DNA of 64,000 nucleotides from Crossaster papposus. Lineage: Eukaryota > Echinodermata > Asteroidea > Velatida > Solasteridae. Made by a program: the position numbers and the translations under genes. Shown here piece by piece: positions 45,116 through 56,234 of this stretch. The stretch lies in NCBI GenBank assembly GCA_037893245.1, contig JBAIAA010001545.1, positions 42,575 to 106,574 of the forward strand. Direction: 5' to 3'. A model generated the notes under the pieces. It ran no database searches, was not told the DNA's origin, and worked only from the letters and a program-made list of their open reading frames with translations. The stretch's first letter is position 1, and the number at the start of each line of letters is the position of its first letter.

Positions 45116-45342
45116 AACTCGAGGGCTTGTCCCGACATCATGTGTTTATTTCTTATGCACACTTCTTTCCCTTTACATATTTCTTATGCACACTTCTTTC
45201 CCTTTACATATTTCTTATGCACACTTCTTTCCCTTTACATATTTCTTATGCACACTTCTTTCCCTTCACATATTTCTTATGCACACTTCTTTCCATTTAC
45301 ATATTTAACTCGAGGGCTTGTCCCGACATCATGTGTTTATTT
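45116..45342 (+). repeat. BB pair 2: allele B inserts at 45116 and 45307
   Basis: 191 bp apart. CCCTTCACAT marker at 45267 (+151). A private CCATTTAC lies in the unit just before the second insert. TTATAC after the second insert is at 45472 (+165), two units later than in the other pairs, so a two-unit expansion occurred there. Confidence 0.93.
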
Positions 45343-46365
45343 CTTATGCACACTTCTTTCCCTTTACATATTTCTTATGCACACTTCTTTCCCTTTACAT
45401 ATTTCTTATGCACACTTCTTTCCCTTTACATATTTCTTATGCACACTTCTTTCCCTTTACATATTTCTTATACACACTTCTTTCCCTTTACATATTTCTT
45501 ATGCACACTTCTTTCCCTTTACATATTTCTTATGCACACTTCTTTCCCTTTACATATTTCTTATGCACACTTCTTTCCCTTTACATATTTCTTATGCACA
45601 CTTCTTTCCCTTTACATATTTCTTATGCACACTTCTTTCCCTTTACATATTTCTTATGCACACTTCTTTCCCTTTACATATTTCTTATGCACACTTCTTT
45701 CCCTTTACATATTTCTTATGCACACTTCTTTCCCTTTACATATTTCTTATGCACACTTCTTTCCCTTTACATATTTCTTATGCACACTTCTTTCCCTTTA
45801 CATATTTCTTATGCACACTTCTTTCCCTTTACATATTTCTTATGCACAATTCTTTCCCTTTACATATTTCTTATGCACACTTCTTTCCCTTTACATATTT
45901 CTTATGCACACTTCTTTCCCTTTACATATTTCCTATGCACACTTCTTTCCCTTTACATATTTCTTATGCACACTTCTTTCCCTTTACATATTTCTTATGC
46001 ACACTTCTTTCCCTTTACATATTTCTTATGCACACTTCTTTCCCTTTATATATTTCTTATGCACACTTCTTTCCCTTTACATATTTCTTATGCACACTTC
46101 TTTCCCTTTACATATTTCTTATGCACACTTCTTTCCCTTTACATATTTCTTACGCACACTTCTTTCCCTTTACATATTTCCTATGCACACTTCTTTCCCT
46201 TTACATATTTCTTATGCACACTACTTTCCCTTTACATATTTCTTATGCACACTTCTTTCCCTTTACATATTTCTTATGCACACTTCTTTCCCTTTACATA
46301 TTTCTTATGCACACTTCTTTCCCTTTACATATTTCTTATGCACACTTCTTTCCCTTTACATATTT
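45307..46365 (+). repeat. C-family higher-order block, copy 1 (1,059 bp)
   Basis: Ordered markers are GCACAATTC (about 45848), CCTATG (about 45932), TTTATATATT (about 46048), TTACGCAC (about 46153), CCTATG (about 46182) and CACTACTTTCC (about 46223). The same series in the same order is in 47993-48927. The end is a BB pair. Confidence 0.84.
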
Positions 46366-46592
46366 AACTCGAGGGCTTGTCCCGACATCATGTGTTTATT
46401 TCTTATGCACACTTCTTTCCCTTTACATATTTCTTATGCACACTTCTTTCCCTTTACATATTTCTTATGAACACTTCTTTCCCTTTACATATTTCTTATG
46501 CACACTTCTTTCCCTTCACATATTTCTTATGCACACTTCTTTCCCTTTACATATTTAACTCGAGGGCTTGTCCCGACATCATGTGTTTATTT
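46366..46592 (+). repeat. BB pair 3: allele B inserts at 46366 and 46557
   Basis: 191 bp apart. CCCTTCACAT at 46517 (+151). TTATAC after the second insert at 46660 (+103), then CATGATTATTATG near 46711. A private ATGAACAC lies near 46470. Confidence 0.93.
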
Positions 46593-47992
46593 CTTATGCA
46601 CACTTCTTTCCCTTTACATATTTCTTATGCACACTTCTTTCCCTTTACATATTTCTTATACACACTTCTTTCCCTTTACATATTTCTTATGCACACTTCT
46701 TTCCCTTTACATGATTATTATGCACACTTCTTTCCCTTTACATATTTCTTATGCACACTTCTTTCCCTTTACATATTTCTTATGCACACTTCTTTCCCTT
46801 TACATATTTCTTATGCACACTTCTTTCCTTTTACATATTTCTTATGCACACTTCTGTCCCTTTACATATTTCTTATGCACACTTCTTTCCCTTTACATAT
46901 TTCTTATGCACACTTCTTTCCCTTTACATATTTCTTATGCACACTTCTTTCCCTTTACATATTTCTTATGCACACTTCTTTCCCTTTACATATTTCTTAT
47001 GCACACTTCTTTCCCTTTACATATTTCTTATGCACACTTCTTTCCCTTTACATATTTCTTATGCACACTTCTTTCCCTTTACATATTTCTGATGCACACT
47101 TCTTTCCCTTTACATATTTCTTATGCACACTTCTTTCCCTTTACATATTTAACTCGAGGGCTTGTTCCCACATCATGTGTTTATTTCTTATGCACACTTC
47201 TTTCCCTTTACATATTTCTTATGCACACTTCTTTCCCTTTACATATTTCTTATGCACACTTCTTTCCCTTTACATATTTCTTATGCACACTTCTTTCCCT
47301 TTACATATTTCTTATGCACACTTCTTTCCCTTTACATATTTCTTATGCACACTTCTTTCCCTTTACATATTTCTTATGCACACTTCTTTCCCTTTACATA
47401 TTTCTTATGCACACTTCTTTCCCTTTACATATTTCTTATGCACACTTCTTTCCCTTTACATATTTCTTATGCACACTTCTTTCCCTTTACATATTTATTA
47501 TGCACACTTCTTTCCCTTTACATATTTCCTATGCACACTTTTTTCCCTTTACATATTTCTTATGCACACTTCTTTCCCTTTATATATTTCTTATGCACAC
47601 TTCTTTCCCTTTACATATTTCGTATGCACACTTCTTTCCCTTTACATATTTCTTATGCACACTTCTTTCCCTTTACATATTTCTTATGCACACTTCTTTC
47701 CCTTTACATATTTCTTATGCACACTTCTTTCCCTTTACATATTTCTTATGCACACTTCTTTCCCTTTACATATTTCTTATGCACACTTCTTTCCCTTTAC
47801 ATATTTCTTATGCACACTTCTTTCCCTTTACATATTTCTTATGCACACTTATTTCCCTTTACATATTTCTTATGCACACTTCTTTCCCTTTACATATTTC
47901 TTATGCACACTTCTTTCCCTTTACATATTTCTGATGCACACTTCTTTCCCTTTACATATTTCTTATGCACACTTCTTTCCCTTTACATATTT
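46557..47992 (+). repeat. Composite higher-order unit: 594-bp plus 842-bp blocks
   Basis: B insert, 594 bp, A insert at 47151, 842 bp, A insert at 47993. The first part carries TTATAC (+103), CATGATTATTATG (+156), CCTTTTAC, CTGTCCC and CTGATG 60 bp before the A insert. The second (A2 family) carries ATTATG, CCTATG, ACTTTTTTCC, TTTATATATT, CGTATG, CTTATTTCC and again CTGATG 60 bp before the next A insert. The layout recurs at 48928-50456 with three extra units. Confidence 0.86.
47151..47186 (+). repeat. Insert, allele A (A2 type)
   Basis: 36 bp, TTGTTCCCACATCATG. A CTGATG variant (G at 47091) lies exactly 60 bp upstream. The CACACCTC mark of A1 inserts is absent and the first nine or so units downstream are consensus. 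Confidence 0.94.
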
Positions 47993-48028
47993 AACTCGAG
48001 GGCTTGTTCCCACATCATGTGTTTATTT
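47993..48028 (+). repeat. Insert, allele A (A2 upstream junction)
   Basis: 36 bp, allele A core. CTGATG has its G at 47933, again 60 bp upstream. Downstream runs into C-family markers. Confidence 0.94.
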
Positions 48029-48927
48029 CTTATGCACACTTCTTTCCCTTTACATATTTCTTATGCACACTTCTTTCCCTTTACATATTTCTTATGCACA
48101 CTTCTTTCCCTTTACATATTTCTTATGCACACTTCTTTCCCTTTACATATTTCTTATGCACACTTCTTTCCCTTTACATATTTCTTATGCACACTTCTTT
48201 CCCTTTACATATTTCTTATGCACACTTCTTTCCCTTTACATATTTCTTATGCACACTTCTTTCCCTTTACATATTTCTTATGCACACTTCTTTCCCTTTA
48301 CATATTTCTTATGCACACTTCTTTCCCTTTACATATTTCTTATGCACACTTCTTTCCCTTTACATATTTCTTATGCACAATTCTTTCCCTTTACATATTT
48401 CTTATGCACACTTCTTTCCCTTTACATATTTCTTATGCACACTTCTTTCCCTTTACATATTTCCTATGCACACTTCTTTCCCTTTACATATTTCTTATGC
48501 ACACTTCTTTCCCTTTACATATTTCTTATGCACACTTCTTTCCCTTTACATATTTCTTATGCACACTTCTTTCCCTTTATATATTTCTTATGCACACTTC
48601 TTTCCCTTTACATATTTCTTATGCACACTTCTTTCCCTTTACATATTTCTTATGCACACTTCTTTCCCTTTACATATTTCTTACGTACACTTCTTTCCCT
48701 TTACATATTTCCTATGCACACTTCTTTCCCTTTACATATTTCTTATGCACACTACTTTCCCTTTACATATTTCTTATGCACACTTCTTTCCCTTTACATA
48801 TTTCTTATGCACACTTCTTTCCCTTTACATATTTCTTATGCACACTTCTTTCCCTTTACATATTTCTTATGCACACTTCTTTCCCTTCACATATTTCTTA
48901 TGCACACTTCTTTCCCTTTACATATTT
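47993..48927 (+). repeat. C-family higher-order block, copy 2 (935 bp)
   Basis: It carries GCACAATTC (about 48379), CCTATG, TTTATATATT, TTACGTAC (copy 1: TTACGCAC), CCTATG and CACTACTTTCC in the order of 45307-46365. It starts at an A insert where copy 1 starts at a B insert, so the left parts differ by recombination. Near the end CCCTTCACAT sits at 48888, 40 bp before the B insert, exactly as inside BB pairs. Confidence 0.84.
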
Positions 48928-48963
48928 AACTCGAGGGCTTGTCCCGACATCATGTGTTTATTT
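48928..48963 (+). repeat. Insert, allele B (orphan second half of a BB pair)
   Basis: 36 bp, TTGTCCCGACATCATG. CCCTTCACAT lies 40 bp upstream (48888) and TTATAC 103 bp downstream (49031), the marks of the second insert of a BB pair. No B insert lies 191 bp upstream. The first insert was probably lost by unequal exchange. Confidence 0.92.
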
Positions 48964-49521
48964 CTTATGCACACTTCTTTCCCTTTACATATTTCTTATG
49001 CACACTTCTTTCCCTTTACATATTTCTTATACACACTTCTTTCCCTTTACATATTTCTTATGCACACTTCTTTCCCTTTACATGATTATTATGCACACTT
49101 CTTTCCCTTTACATATTTCTTATGCACACTTCTTTCCCTTTACATATTTCTTATGCACACTTCTTTCCCTTTACATATTTCTTATGCACACTTCTTTCCT
49201 TTTACATATTTCTTATGCACACTTCTGTCCCTTTACATATTTCTTATGCACACTTCTTTCCCTTTACATATTTCTTATGCACACTTCTTTCCCTTTACAT
49301 ATTTCTTATGCACACTTCTTTCCCTTTACATATTTCTTATGCACACTTCTTTCCCTTTACATATTTCTTATGCACACTTCTTTCCCTTTACATATTTCTT
49401 ATGCACACTTCTTTCCCTTTACATATTTCTTATGCACACTTCTTTCCCTTTACATATTTCTGATGCACACTTCTTTCCCTTTACATATTTCTTATGCACA
49501 CTTCTTTCCCTTTACATATTT

Positions 49522-49557
49522 AACTCGAGGGCTTGTTCCCACATCATGTGTTTATTT
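49522..49557 (+). repeat. Insert, allele A (A2 type)
   Basis: 36 bp, allele A core, with CTGATG (G at 49462) 60 bp upstream and consensus units downstream. Confidence 0.94.
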
Positions 49558-50456
49558 CTTATGCACACTTCTTTCCCTTTACATATTTCTTATGCACACT
49601 TCTTTCCCTTTACATATTTCTTATGCACACTTCTTTCCCTTTACATATTTCTTATGCACACTTCTTTCCCTTTACATATTTCTTATGCACACTTCTTTCC
49701 CTTTACATATTTCTTATGCACACTTCTTTCCCTTTACATATTTCTTATGCACACTTCTTTCCCTTTACATATTTCTTATGCACACTTCTTTCCCTTTACA
49801 TATTTCTTATGCACACTTCTTTCCCTTTACATATTTATTATGCACACTTCTTTCCCTTTACATATTTCCTATGCACACTTTTTTCCCTTTACATATTTCT
49901 TATGCACACTTTTTTCCCTTTACATATTTCTTATGCACACTTCTTTCCCTTTACATATTTCGTATGCACACTTCTTTCCCTTTACATATTTCTTATGCAC
50001 ACTTCTTTCCCTTTACATATTTCTTATGCACACTTCTTTCCCTTTACATATTTCTTATGCACACTTCTTTCCCTTTACATATTTCTTATGCACACTTCTT
50101 TCCCTTTACATATTTCTTATGCACACTTCTTTCCCTTTACATATTTCTTATGCACACTTCTTTCCCTTTACATATTTCTTATGCACACTTATTTCCCTTT
50201 ACATATTTCTTATGCACACTTATTTCCCTTTACATATTTCTTATGCACACTTCTTTCTCTTTACATATTTCTTATGCACACTTCTTTCCCTTTACATATT
50301 TCTTATGCACACTTCTTTCCCTTTACATATTTCTTATGCACACTTCTTTCCCTTTACATATTTCTTATGCACACTTCTTTCCCTTTACATATTTCTGATG
50401 CACACTTCTTTCCCTTTACATATTTCTTATGCACACTTCTTTCCCTTTACATATTT

Positions 50457-50492
50457 AACTCGAGGGCTTGTTCCCACATCATGTGTTTATTT
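50457..50492 (+). repeat. Insert, allele A (A2 upstream junction)
   Basis: 36 bp, allele A core, with CTGATG (G at 50397) 60 bp upstream. The next insert is 656 bp away (36 + 20x31). The interval holds CCTTTTAC, CTGTCCC and CTGATG, the right half of a 594-type block. Confidence 0.94.
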
Positions 50493-51112
50493 CTTATGCA
50501 CACTTCTTTCCCTTTACATATTTCTTATGCACACTTCTTTCCCTTTACATATTTCTTATGCACACTTCTTTCCCTTTACATATTTCTTATGCACACTTCT
50601 TTCCCTTTACATATTTCTTATGCACACTTCTTTCCCTTTACATATTTCTTATGCACACTTCTTTCCCTTTACATATTTCTTATGCACACTTCTTTCCCTT
50701 TACATATTTCTTATGCACACTTCTTTCCCTTTACATATTTCTTATGCACACTTCTTTCCCTTTACATATTTCTTATGCACACTTCTTTCCTTTTACATAT
50801 TTCTTATGCACACTTCTGTCCCTTTACATATTTCTTATGCACACTTCTTTCCCTTTACATATTTCTTATGCACACTTCTTTCCCTTTACATATTTCTTAT
50901 GCACACTTCTTTCCCTTTACATATTTCTTATGCACACTTCTTTCCCTTTACATATTTCTTATGCACACTTCTTTCCCTTTACATATTTCTTATGCACACT
51001 TCTTTCCCTTTACATATTTCTTATGCACACTTCTTTCCCTTTACATATTTCTGATGCACACTTCTTTCCCTTTACATATTTCTTATGCACACTTCTTTCC
51101 CTTTACATATTT

Positions 51113-51148
51113 AACTCGAGGGCTTGTTCCCACATCATGTGTTTATTT
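51113..51148 (+). repeat. Insert, allele A (A2 type)
   Basis: 36 bp, allele A core, with CTGATG (G at 51053) 60 bp upstream. Confidence 0.94.
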
Positions 51149-52109
51149 CTTATGCACACTTCTTTCCCTTTACATATTTCTTATGCACACTTCTTTCCCT
51201 TTACATATTTCTTATGCACACTTCTTTCCCTTTACATATTTCTTATGCACACTTCTTTCCCTTTACATATTTCTTATGCACACTTCTTTCCCTTTACATA
51301 TTTCTTATGCACACTTCTTTCCCTTTACATATTTCTTATGCACACTTCTTTCCCTTTACATATTTCTTATGCACACTTCTTTCCCTTTACATATTTCTTA
51401 TGCACACTTCTTTCCCTTTACATATTTCTTATGCACACTTCTTTCCCTTTACATATTTCTTATGCACACTTCTTTCCCTTTACATATTTATTATGCACAC
51501 TTCTTTCCCTTTACATATTTCCTATGCACACTTTTTTCCCTTTACATATTTCTTATGCACACTTCTTTCCCTTTATATATTTCTTATGCACACTTCTTTC
51601 CCTTTACATATTTCGTATGCACACTTCTTTCCCTTTACATATTTCTTATGCACACTTCTTTCCCTTTACATATTTCTTATGCACACTTCTTTCCCTTTAC
51701 ATATTTCTTATGCACACTTCTTTCCCTTTACATATTTCTTATGCACACTTCTTTCCCTTTACATATTTCTTATGCACACTTCTTTCCCTTTACATATTTC
51801 TTATGCACACTTCTTTCCCTTTACATATTTCTTATGCACACTTATTTCCCTTTACATATTTCTTATGCACACTTATTTCCCTTTACATATTTCTTATGCA
51901 CACTTCTTTCTCTTTACATATTTCTTATGCACACTTCTTTCCCTTTACATATTTCTTATGCACACTTCTTTCCCTTTACATATTTCTTATGCACACTTCT
52001 TTCCCTTTACATATTTCTTATGCACACTTCTTTCCCTTTACATATTTCTGATGCACACTTCTTTCCCTTTACATATTTCTTATGCACACTTCTTTCCCTT
52101 TACATATTT
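51113..52109 (+). repeat. A2-family higher-order block (997 bp)
   Basis: Length is 36 + 31x31. Ordered markers ATTATG, CCTATG, ACTTTTTTCC, TTTATATATT, CGTATG, two CTTATTTCC, TTCTCTTTAC and CTGATG match 49522-50456. It combines TTTATATATT (seen in 47151-47992) with TTCTCTTTAC (seen in 49522-50456), suggesting a mosaic. Confidence 0.85.
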
Positions 52110-52145
52110 AACTCGAGGGCTTGTTCCCACATCATGTGTTTATTT
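52110..52145 (+). repeat. Insert, allele A (A2 type)
   Basis: 36 bp, allele A core, with CTGATG (G at 52050) 60 bp upstream. It is the sixth insert with this exact linkage. Confidence 0.94.
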
Positions 52146-53044
52146 CTTATGCACACTTCTTTCCCTTTACATATTTCTTATGCACACTTCTTTCCCTTTA
52201 CATATTTCTTATGCACACTTCTTTCCCTTTACATATTTCTTATGCACACTTCTTTCCCTTTACATATTTCTTATGCACACTTCTTTCCCTTTACATATTT
52301 CTTATGCACACTTCTTTCCCTTTACATATTTCTTATGCACACTTCTTTCCCTTTACATATTTCTTATGCACACTTCTTTCCCTTTACATATTTCTTATGC
52401 ACACTTCTTTCCCTTTACATATTTCTTATGCACACTTCTTTCCCTTTACATATTTCTTATGCACACTTCTTTCCCTTTACATATTTATTATGCACACTTC
52501 TTTCCCTTTACATATTTCTTATGCACACTTTTTTCCCTTTACATATTTCTTATGCACACTTCTTTCCCTTTACATATTTCTTATGCACACTTCTTTCCCT
52601 TTACATATTTCGTATGCACACTTCTTTCCCTTTACATATTTCTTATGCATACTTCTTTCCCTTTACATATTTCTTATGCACACGTCTTTCCCTTTACATA
52701 TTTCTTATGCACACTTCTTTCCCTTTACATATTTCTTATGCACACTTCTTTCCCTTTACATATTTCTTATGCACACTTCTTTCCCTTTACATATTTCTTA
52801 TGCACACTTCTTTCCCTTTACATATTTCTTATGCACACTTATTTCCCTTTACATATTTCTTATGCACACTTATTTCCCTTTACATATTTCTTATGCACAC
52901 TTCTTTCCCTTTACATATTTCTTATGCACACTTCTTTCCCTTTACATATTTCTTATGCACACTTCTTTCCCTTTACATATTTCTTATGCACACTTCTTTC
53001 CCTTTACATATTTCTTATGCACACTTCTTTCCCTTTACATATTT
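52110..53044 (+). repeat. A2-family higher-order block ending at a B insert (935 bp)
   Basis: It starts like the other A2 blocks (ATTATG, ACTTTTTTCC, CGTATG, two CTTATTTCC) but has private changes (ATGCATAC near 52649, CACGTC near 52684). It ends at an allele B insert without CTGATG. Its right half resembles 39738-40295 (CGTATG, two CTTATTTCC, then a B insert), so a B2-type right flank seems joined to an A2 left flank. Confidence 0.8.
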
Positions 53045-53080
53045 AACTCGAGGGCTTGTCCCGACATCATGTGTTTATTT
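53045..53080 (+). repeat. Insert, allele B (starts a B2 block)
   Basis: 36 bp, TTGTCCCGACATCATG. ATGCAAAC follows at 53120 (+75). Confidence 0.94.
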
Positions 53081-54526
53081 CTTATGCACACTTCTTTCCC
53101 TTTACATATTTCTTATGCAAACTTCTTTCCCTTTACATATTTCGTATGCACACTTCTTTCCCTTTACATATTTCTTATGCACACTTCTTTCCCTTTACAT
53201 ATTTCTTATGCACACTTCTTTCCCTTTACATATTTCTTATGCACACTTCTTTCCCTTTACATATTTCTTATGCACACTTCTTTCCCTTTACATATTTCTT
53301 ATGCACACTTCTTTCCCTTTACATATTTCGTATGCACACTTCTTTCCCTTTACATATTTCTTATGCACACTTCTTTCCCTTTACATATTTCTTATGCACA
53401 CTTCTTTCCCTTTACATATTTCTTATGCACACTTCTTTCCCTTTACATATTTCTTATGCACACTTCTTTCCCTTTACATATTTCTTATGCACACTTCTTT
53501 CCCTTTACATATTTCTTATGCACACTTCTTTTCCTTTACATATTTCCTATGCACACTTCTTTCCCTTTACATATTTCTTATGCACACTTCTGTCCCTTTA
53601 CATATTTCTTATGCACACTTCTTTCCCTTTACATATTTCTTATGCACACTTCTTTCCCTTTACATATTTCTTATGCACACTTATTTCCCTTTACATATTT
53701 CTTATGCACACTTCTTTCCCTTTACATATTTCTTATGCACACTTCTTTCCCTTTACATATTTCTTATGCACACTTCTTTCCCTTTACATATTTCTTATGC
53801 ACACTTCTTTCCCTTTACATATTTCTTATGCACACTTCTTTCCCTTTACATATTTCTTATGCACACTTCTTTCCCTTTACATATTTCTTATGCACACTTC
53901 TTTCCCTTTACATATTTCTTATGCACACTTATTTCCCTTTACATATTTCTTATGCACACTTCTTTCCCTTTACATATTTCTTATGCACACTTCTTTCCCT
54001 TTACATATTTCTTATGCACACTTCTTTCCCTTTACATATTTCTTATGCACACTTCTTTCCCTTTACATATTTCTTATGCACACTTCTTTCCCTTTACATA
54101 TTTCTTATGCACACTTCTTTCCCTTTACATATTTATTATGCACACTTCTTTCCCTTTACATATTTCTTATGCACACTTCTTTCCCTTTACATATTTCTTA
54201 TGCACACTTCTTTCCATTTACATATTTCTTATGCACACTTCTTTCCCTTTACATATTTCTTATGCACACTTCTTTCCCTTTACATATTTCTTATGCACAC
54301 TTCTTTCCCTTTACATATTTCTTATGCACACTCCTTTCCCTTTACATATTTCTTATGCACACTTCTTTCCCTTTACATATTTCTTATGCACACTTCTTTC
54401 CCTTTACATATTTCTTATGCACACTTCTTTCCCTTTACATATTTCCTATGCACACTTCTTTCCCTTTACATATTTCTTATGCACACTTCTTTCCCTTTAC
54501 ATATTTCTTATGCACACTTCTTTCCC

Positions 54527-54540
54527 TTTACATTTTCCCT
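54527..54540 (+). repeat. 18-bp deletion junction in a monomer
   Basis: TTTACAT is joined directly to TTTCCC at about 54533/54534. The 18 bases normally between them are missing. This fully accounts for the off-grid 2,219-bp spacing between the inserts at 53045 and 55264 (36 + 71x31 - 18). Confidence 0.92.
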
Positions 54541-55263
54541 TTACATATTTCTTATGCACACTTCTTTCCCTTTACATATTTCTTATGCACACTTCTTTCC
54601 CTTTACATATTTCTTATGCACACTTCTTTCCCTTTACATATTTCTTATGCACACTTCTTTCCCTTTACATATTTCTTATGCACACTTCTTTCCCTTTACA
54701 TATTTCTTATACACACTTCTTTCCCTTTACATATTTCTTATGCACACTTCTTTCCCTTTACATATTTATTATGCACACTTCTTTCCCTTTACATATTTCT
54801 TATGCACACTTCTTTCCCTTTACATATTTCTTATGCACACTTCTTTCCCTTTACATATTTCTTATGCACACTTCTTTCCCTTTACATATTTCTTATGCAC
54901 ACTTCTTTCCCTTTACATATTTCTTATGCACACTTCTTTCCTTTTACATATTTCTTATGCACACTTCTGTCCCTTTACATATTTCTTATGCACACTTCTT
55001 TCCCTTTACATATTTCTTATGCACACTTCTTTCCCTTTACATATTTCTTATGCACACTTCTTTCCCTTTACATATTTCTTATGCACACTTCTTTCCCTTT
55101 ACATATTTCTTATGCACACTTCTTTCCCTTTACATATTTCTTATGCACACTTCTTTCCCTTTACATATTTCTTATGCACACTTCTTTCCCTTTACATATT
55201 TCTTATGCACACTTCTTTCCCTTTACATATTTCTTATGCACACTTCTTTCCCTTTACATATTT

Positions 55264-55299
55264 AACTCGAGGGCTTGTTCCCACATCATGTGTTTATTT
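55264..55299 (+). repeat. Insert, allele A (starts an A1 block)
   Basis: 36 bp, allele A core. CACACCTC at 55342 (+78) and TATTCACAC at +165. Confidence 0.94.
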
Positions 55300-56198
55300 C
55301 TTATGCACACTTCTTTCCCTTTACATATTTCTTATGCACACCTCTTTCCCTTTACATATTTCTTATGCACACTTCTTTCCCTTTACATATTTCTTATGCA
55401 CACTTCTTTCCCTTTACATATTTCTTATTCACACTTCTTTCCCTTTACATATTTCTTATGCACACTTCTTTCCCTTTACATATTTCTTATGCACACTTCT
55501 TTCCCTTTACATATTTCTTATGCACACTTCTTTCCCTTTACATATTTCTTATGCACACTTCTTTCCCTTTACATATTTCTTATGCACACTTCTTTCCGTT
55601 TACATATTTCTTATGCACACTTCTTTCCCTTTACATATTTCTTATGCACACTTCTTTCCCTTTACATATTTCTTATGCACACTTCTTTCCGTTTACATAT
55701 TTCTTATGCACACTTCTTTCCCTTTACATATTTCTTATGCACACTTCTTTCCCTTTACATATTTCTTATGCACACTTCTTTCCCTTTACATATTTCTTAT
55801 GCACACTTCTTTCCCTTTACATATTTCTTATGCACACTTCTTTCCCTTTACATATTTCTTATGCACACTTCTTTCCCTTTACATATTTCTTATGCACACT
55901 TCTTTCCCTTTACATATTTCTTATGCACACTTCTTTCCCTTTACATATTTCTTATGCACACTTCTTTCCCTTTACATATTTCTTATGCACACTTCTTTCC
56001 CTTTACATATTTCTTATGCACACTTCTTTCCCTTTACATATTTCTTATGCACACTTCTTTCCCTTTACATATTTCTTATGCACACTTCTTTCCCTTTACA
56101 TATTTCTTATGCACACTTCTTTCCCTTTACATATTTCTTATGCACACTTCTTTCCCTTTACATATTTCTTATGCACACTTCTTTCCCTTTACATATTT
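55264..56198 (+). repeat. A1-family higher-order block, copy 3 (935 bp, shortened right end)
   Basis: CACACCTC, TATTCACAC and two CCGTTTAC (near 55597 and 55690) match the blocks at 56199 and 60158. It then runs consensus to the next A insert and lacks the CCTATG/TTTATATATT/CCTATG tail of the longer copies. Confidence 0.84.
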
Positions 56199-56234
56199 AA
56201 CTCGAGGGCTTGTTCCCACATCATGTGTTTATTT
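56199..56234 (+). repeat. Insert, allele A (starts an A1 block)
   Basis: 36 bp, allele A core. CACACCTC at 56277 (+78). Confidence 0.94.

Larger units (their letters stand above)
48928..50456 (+). repeat. Composite higher-order unit: 594-bp plus 935-bp blocks
   Basis: Second copy of the 46557 layout (594 bp to an A insert, then an A2 block). The A2 part is 935 bp against 842 bp, a three-unit (93 bp) difference. Markers TTATAC, CATGATTATTATG, CCTTTTAC, CTGTCCC and CTGATG, then ATTATG, CCTATG, ACTTTTTTCC, CGTATG, two CTTATTTCC, TTCTCTTTAC and CTGATG are in order. Confidence 0.86.
53045..55263 (+). repeat. B2-family higher-order block, copy 2 (2,219 bp)
   Basis: Shares ATGCAAAC (+75), TTTTCCTTTAC (+487), CCTATG and CTGTCCC with the blocks at 40296 and 58229. 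CGTATG variants follow the insert closely, as at 40296. Its length is off the 31-bp grid by exactly the 18-bp deletion at 54533. The right end carries TTATAC, ATTATG, CCTTTTAC and CTGTCCC before the A insert at 55264. Confidence 0.84.
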
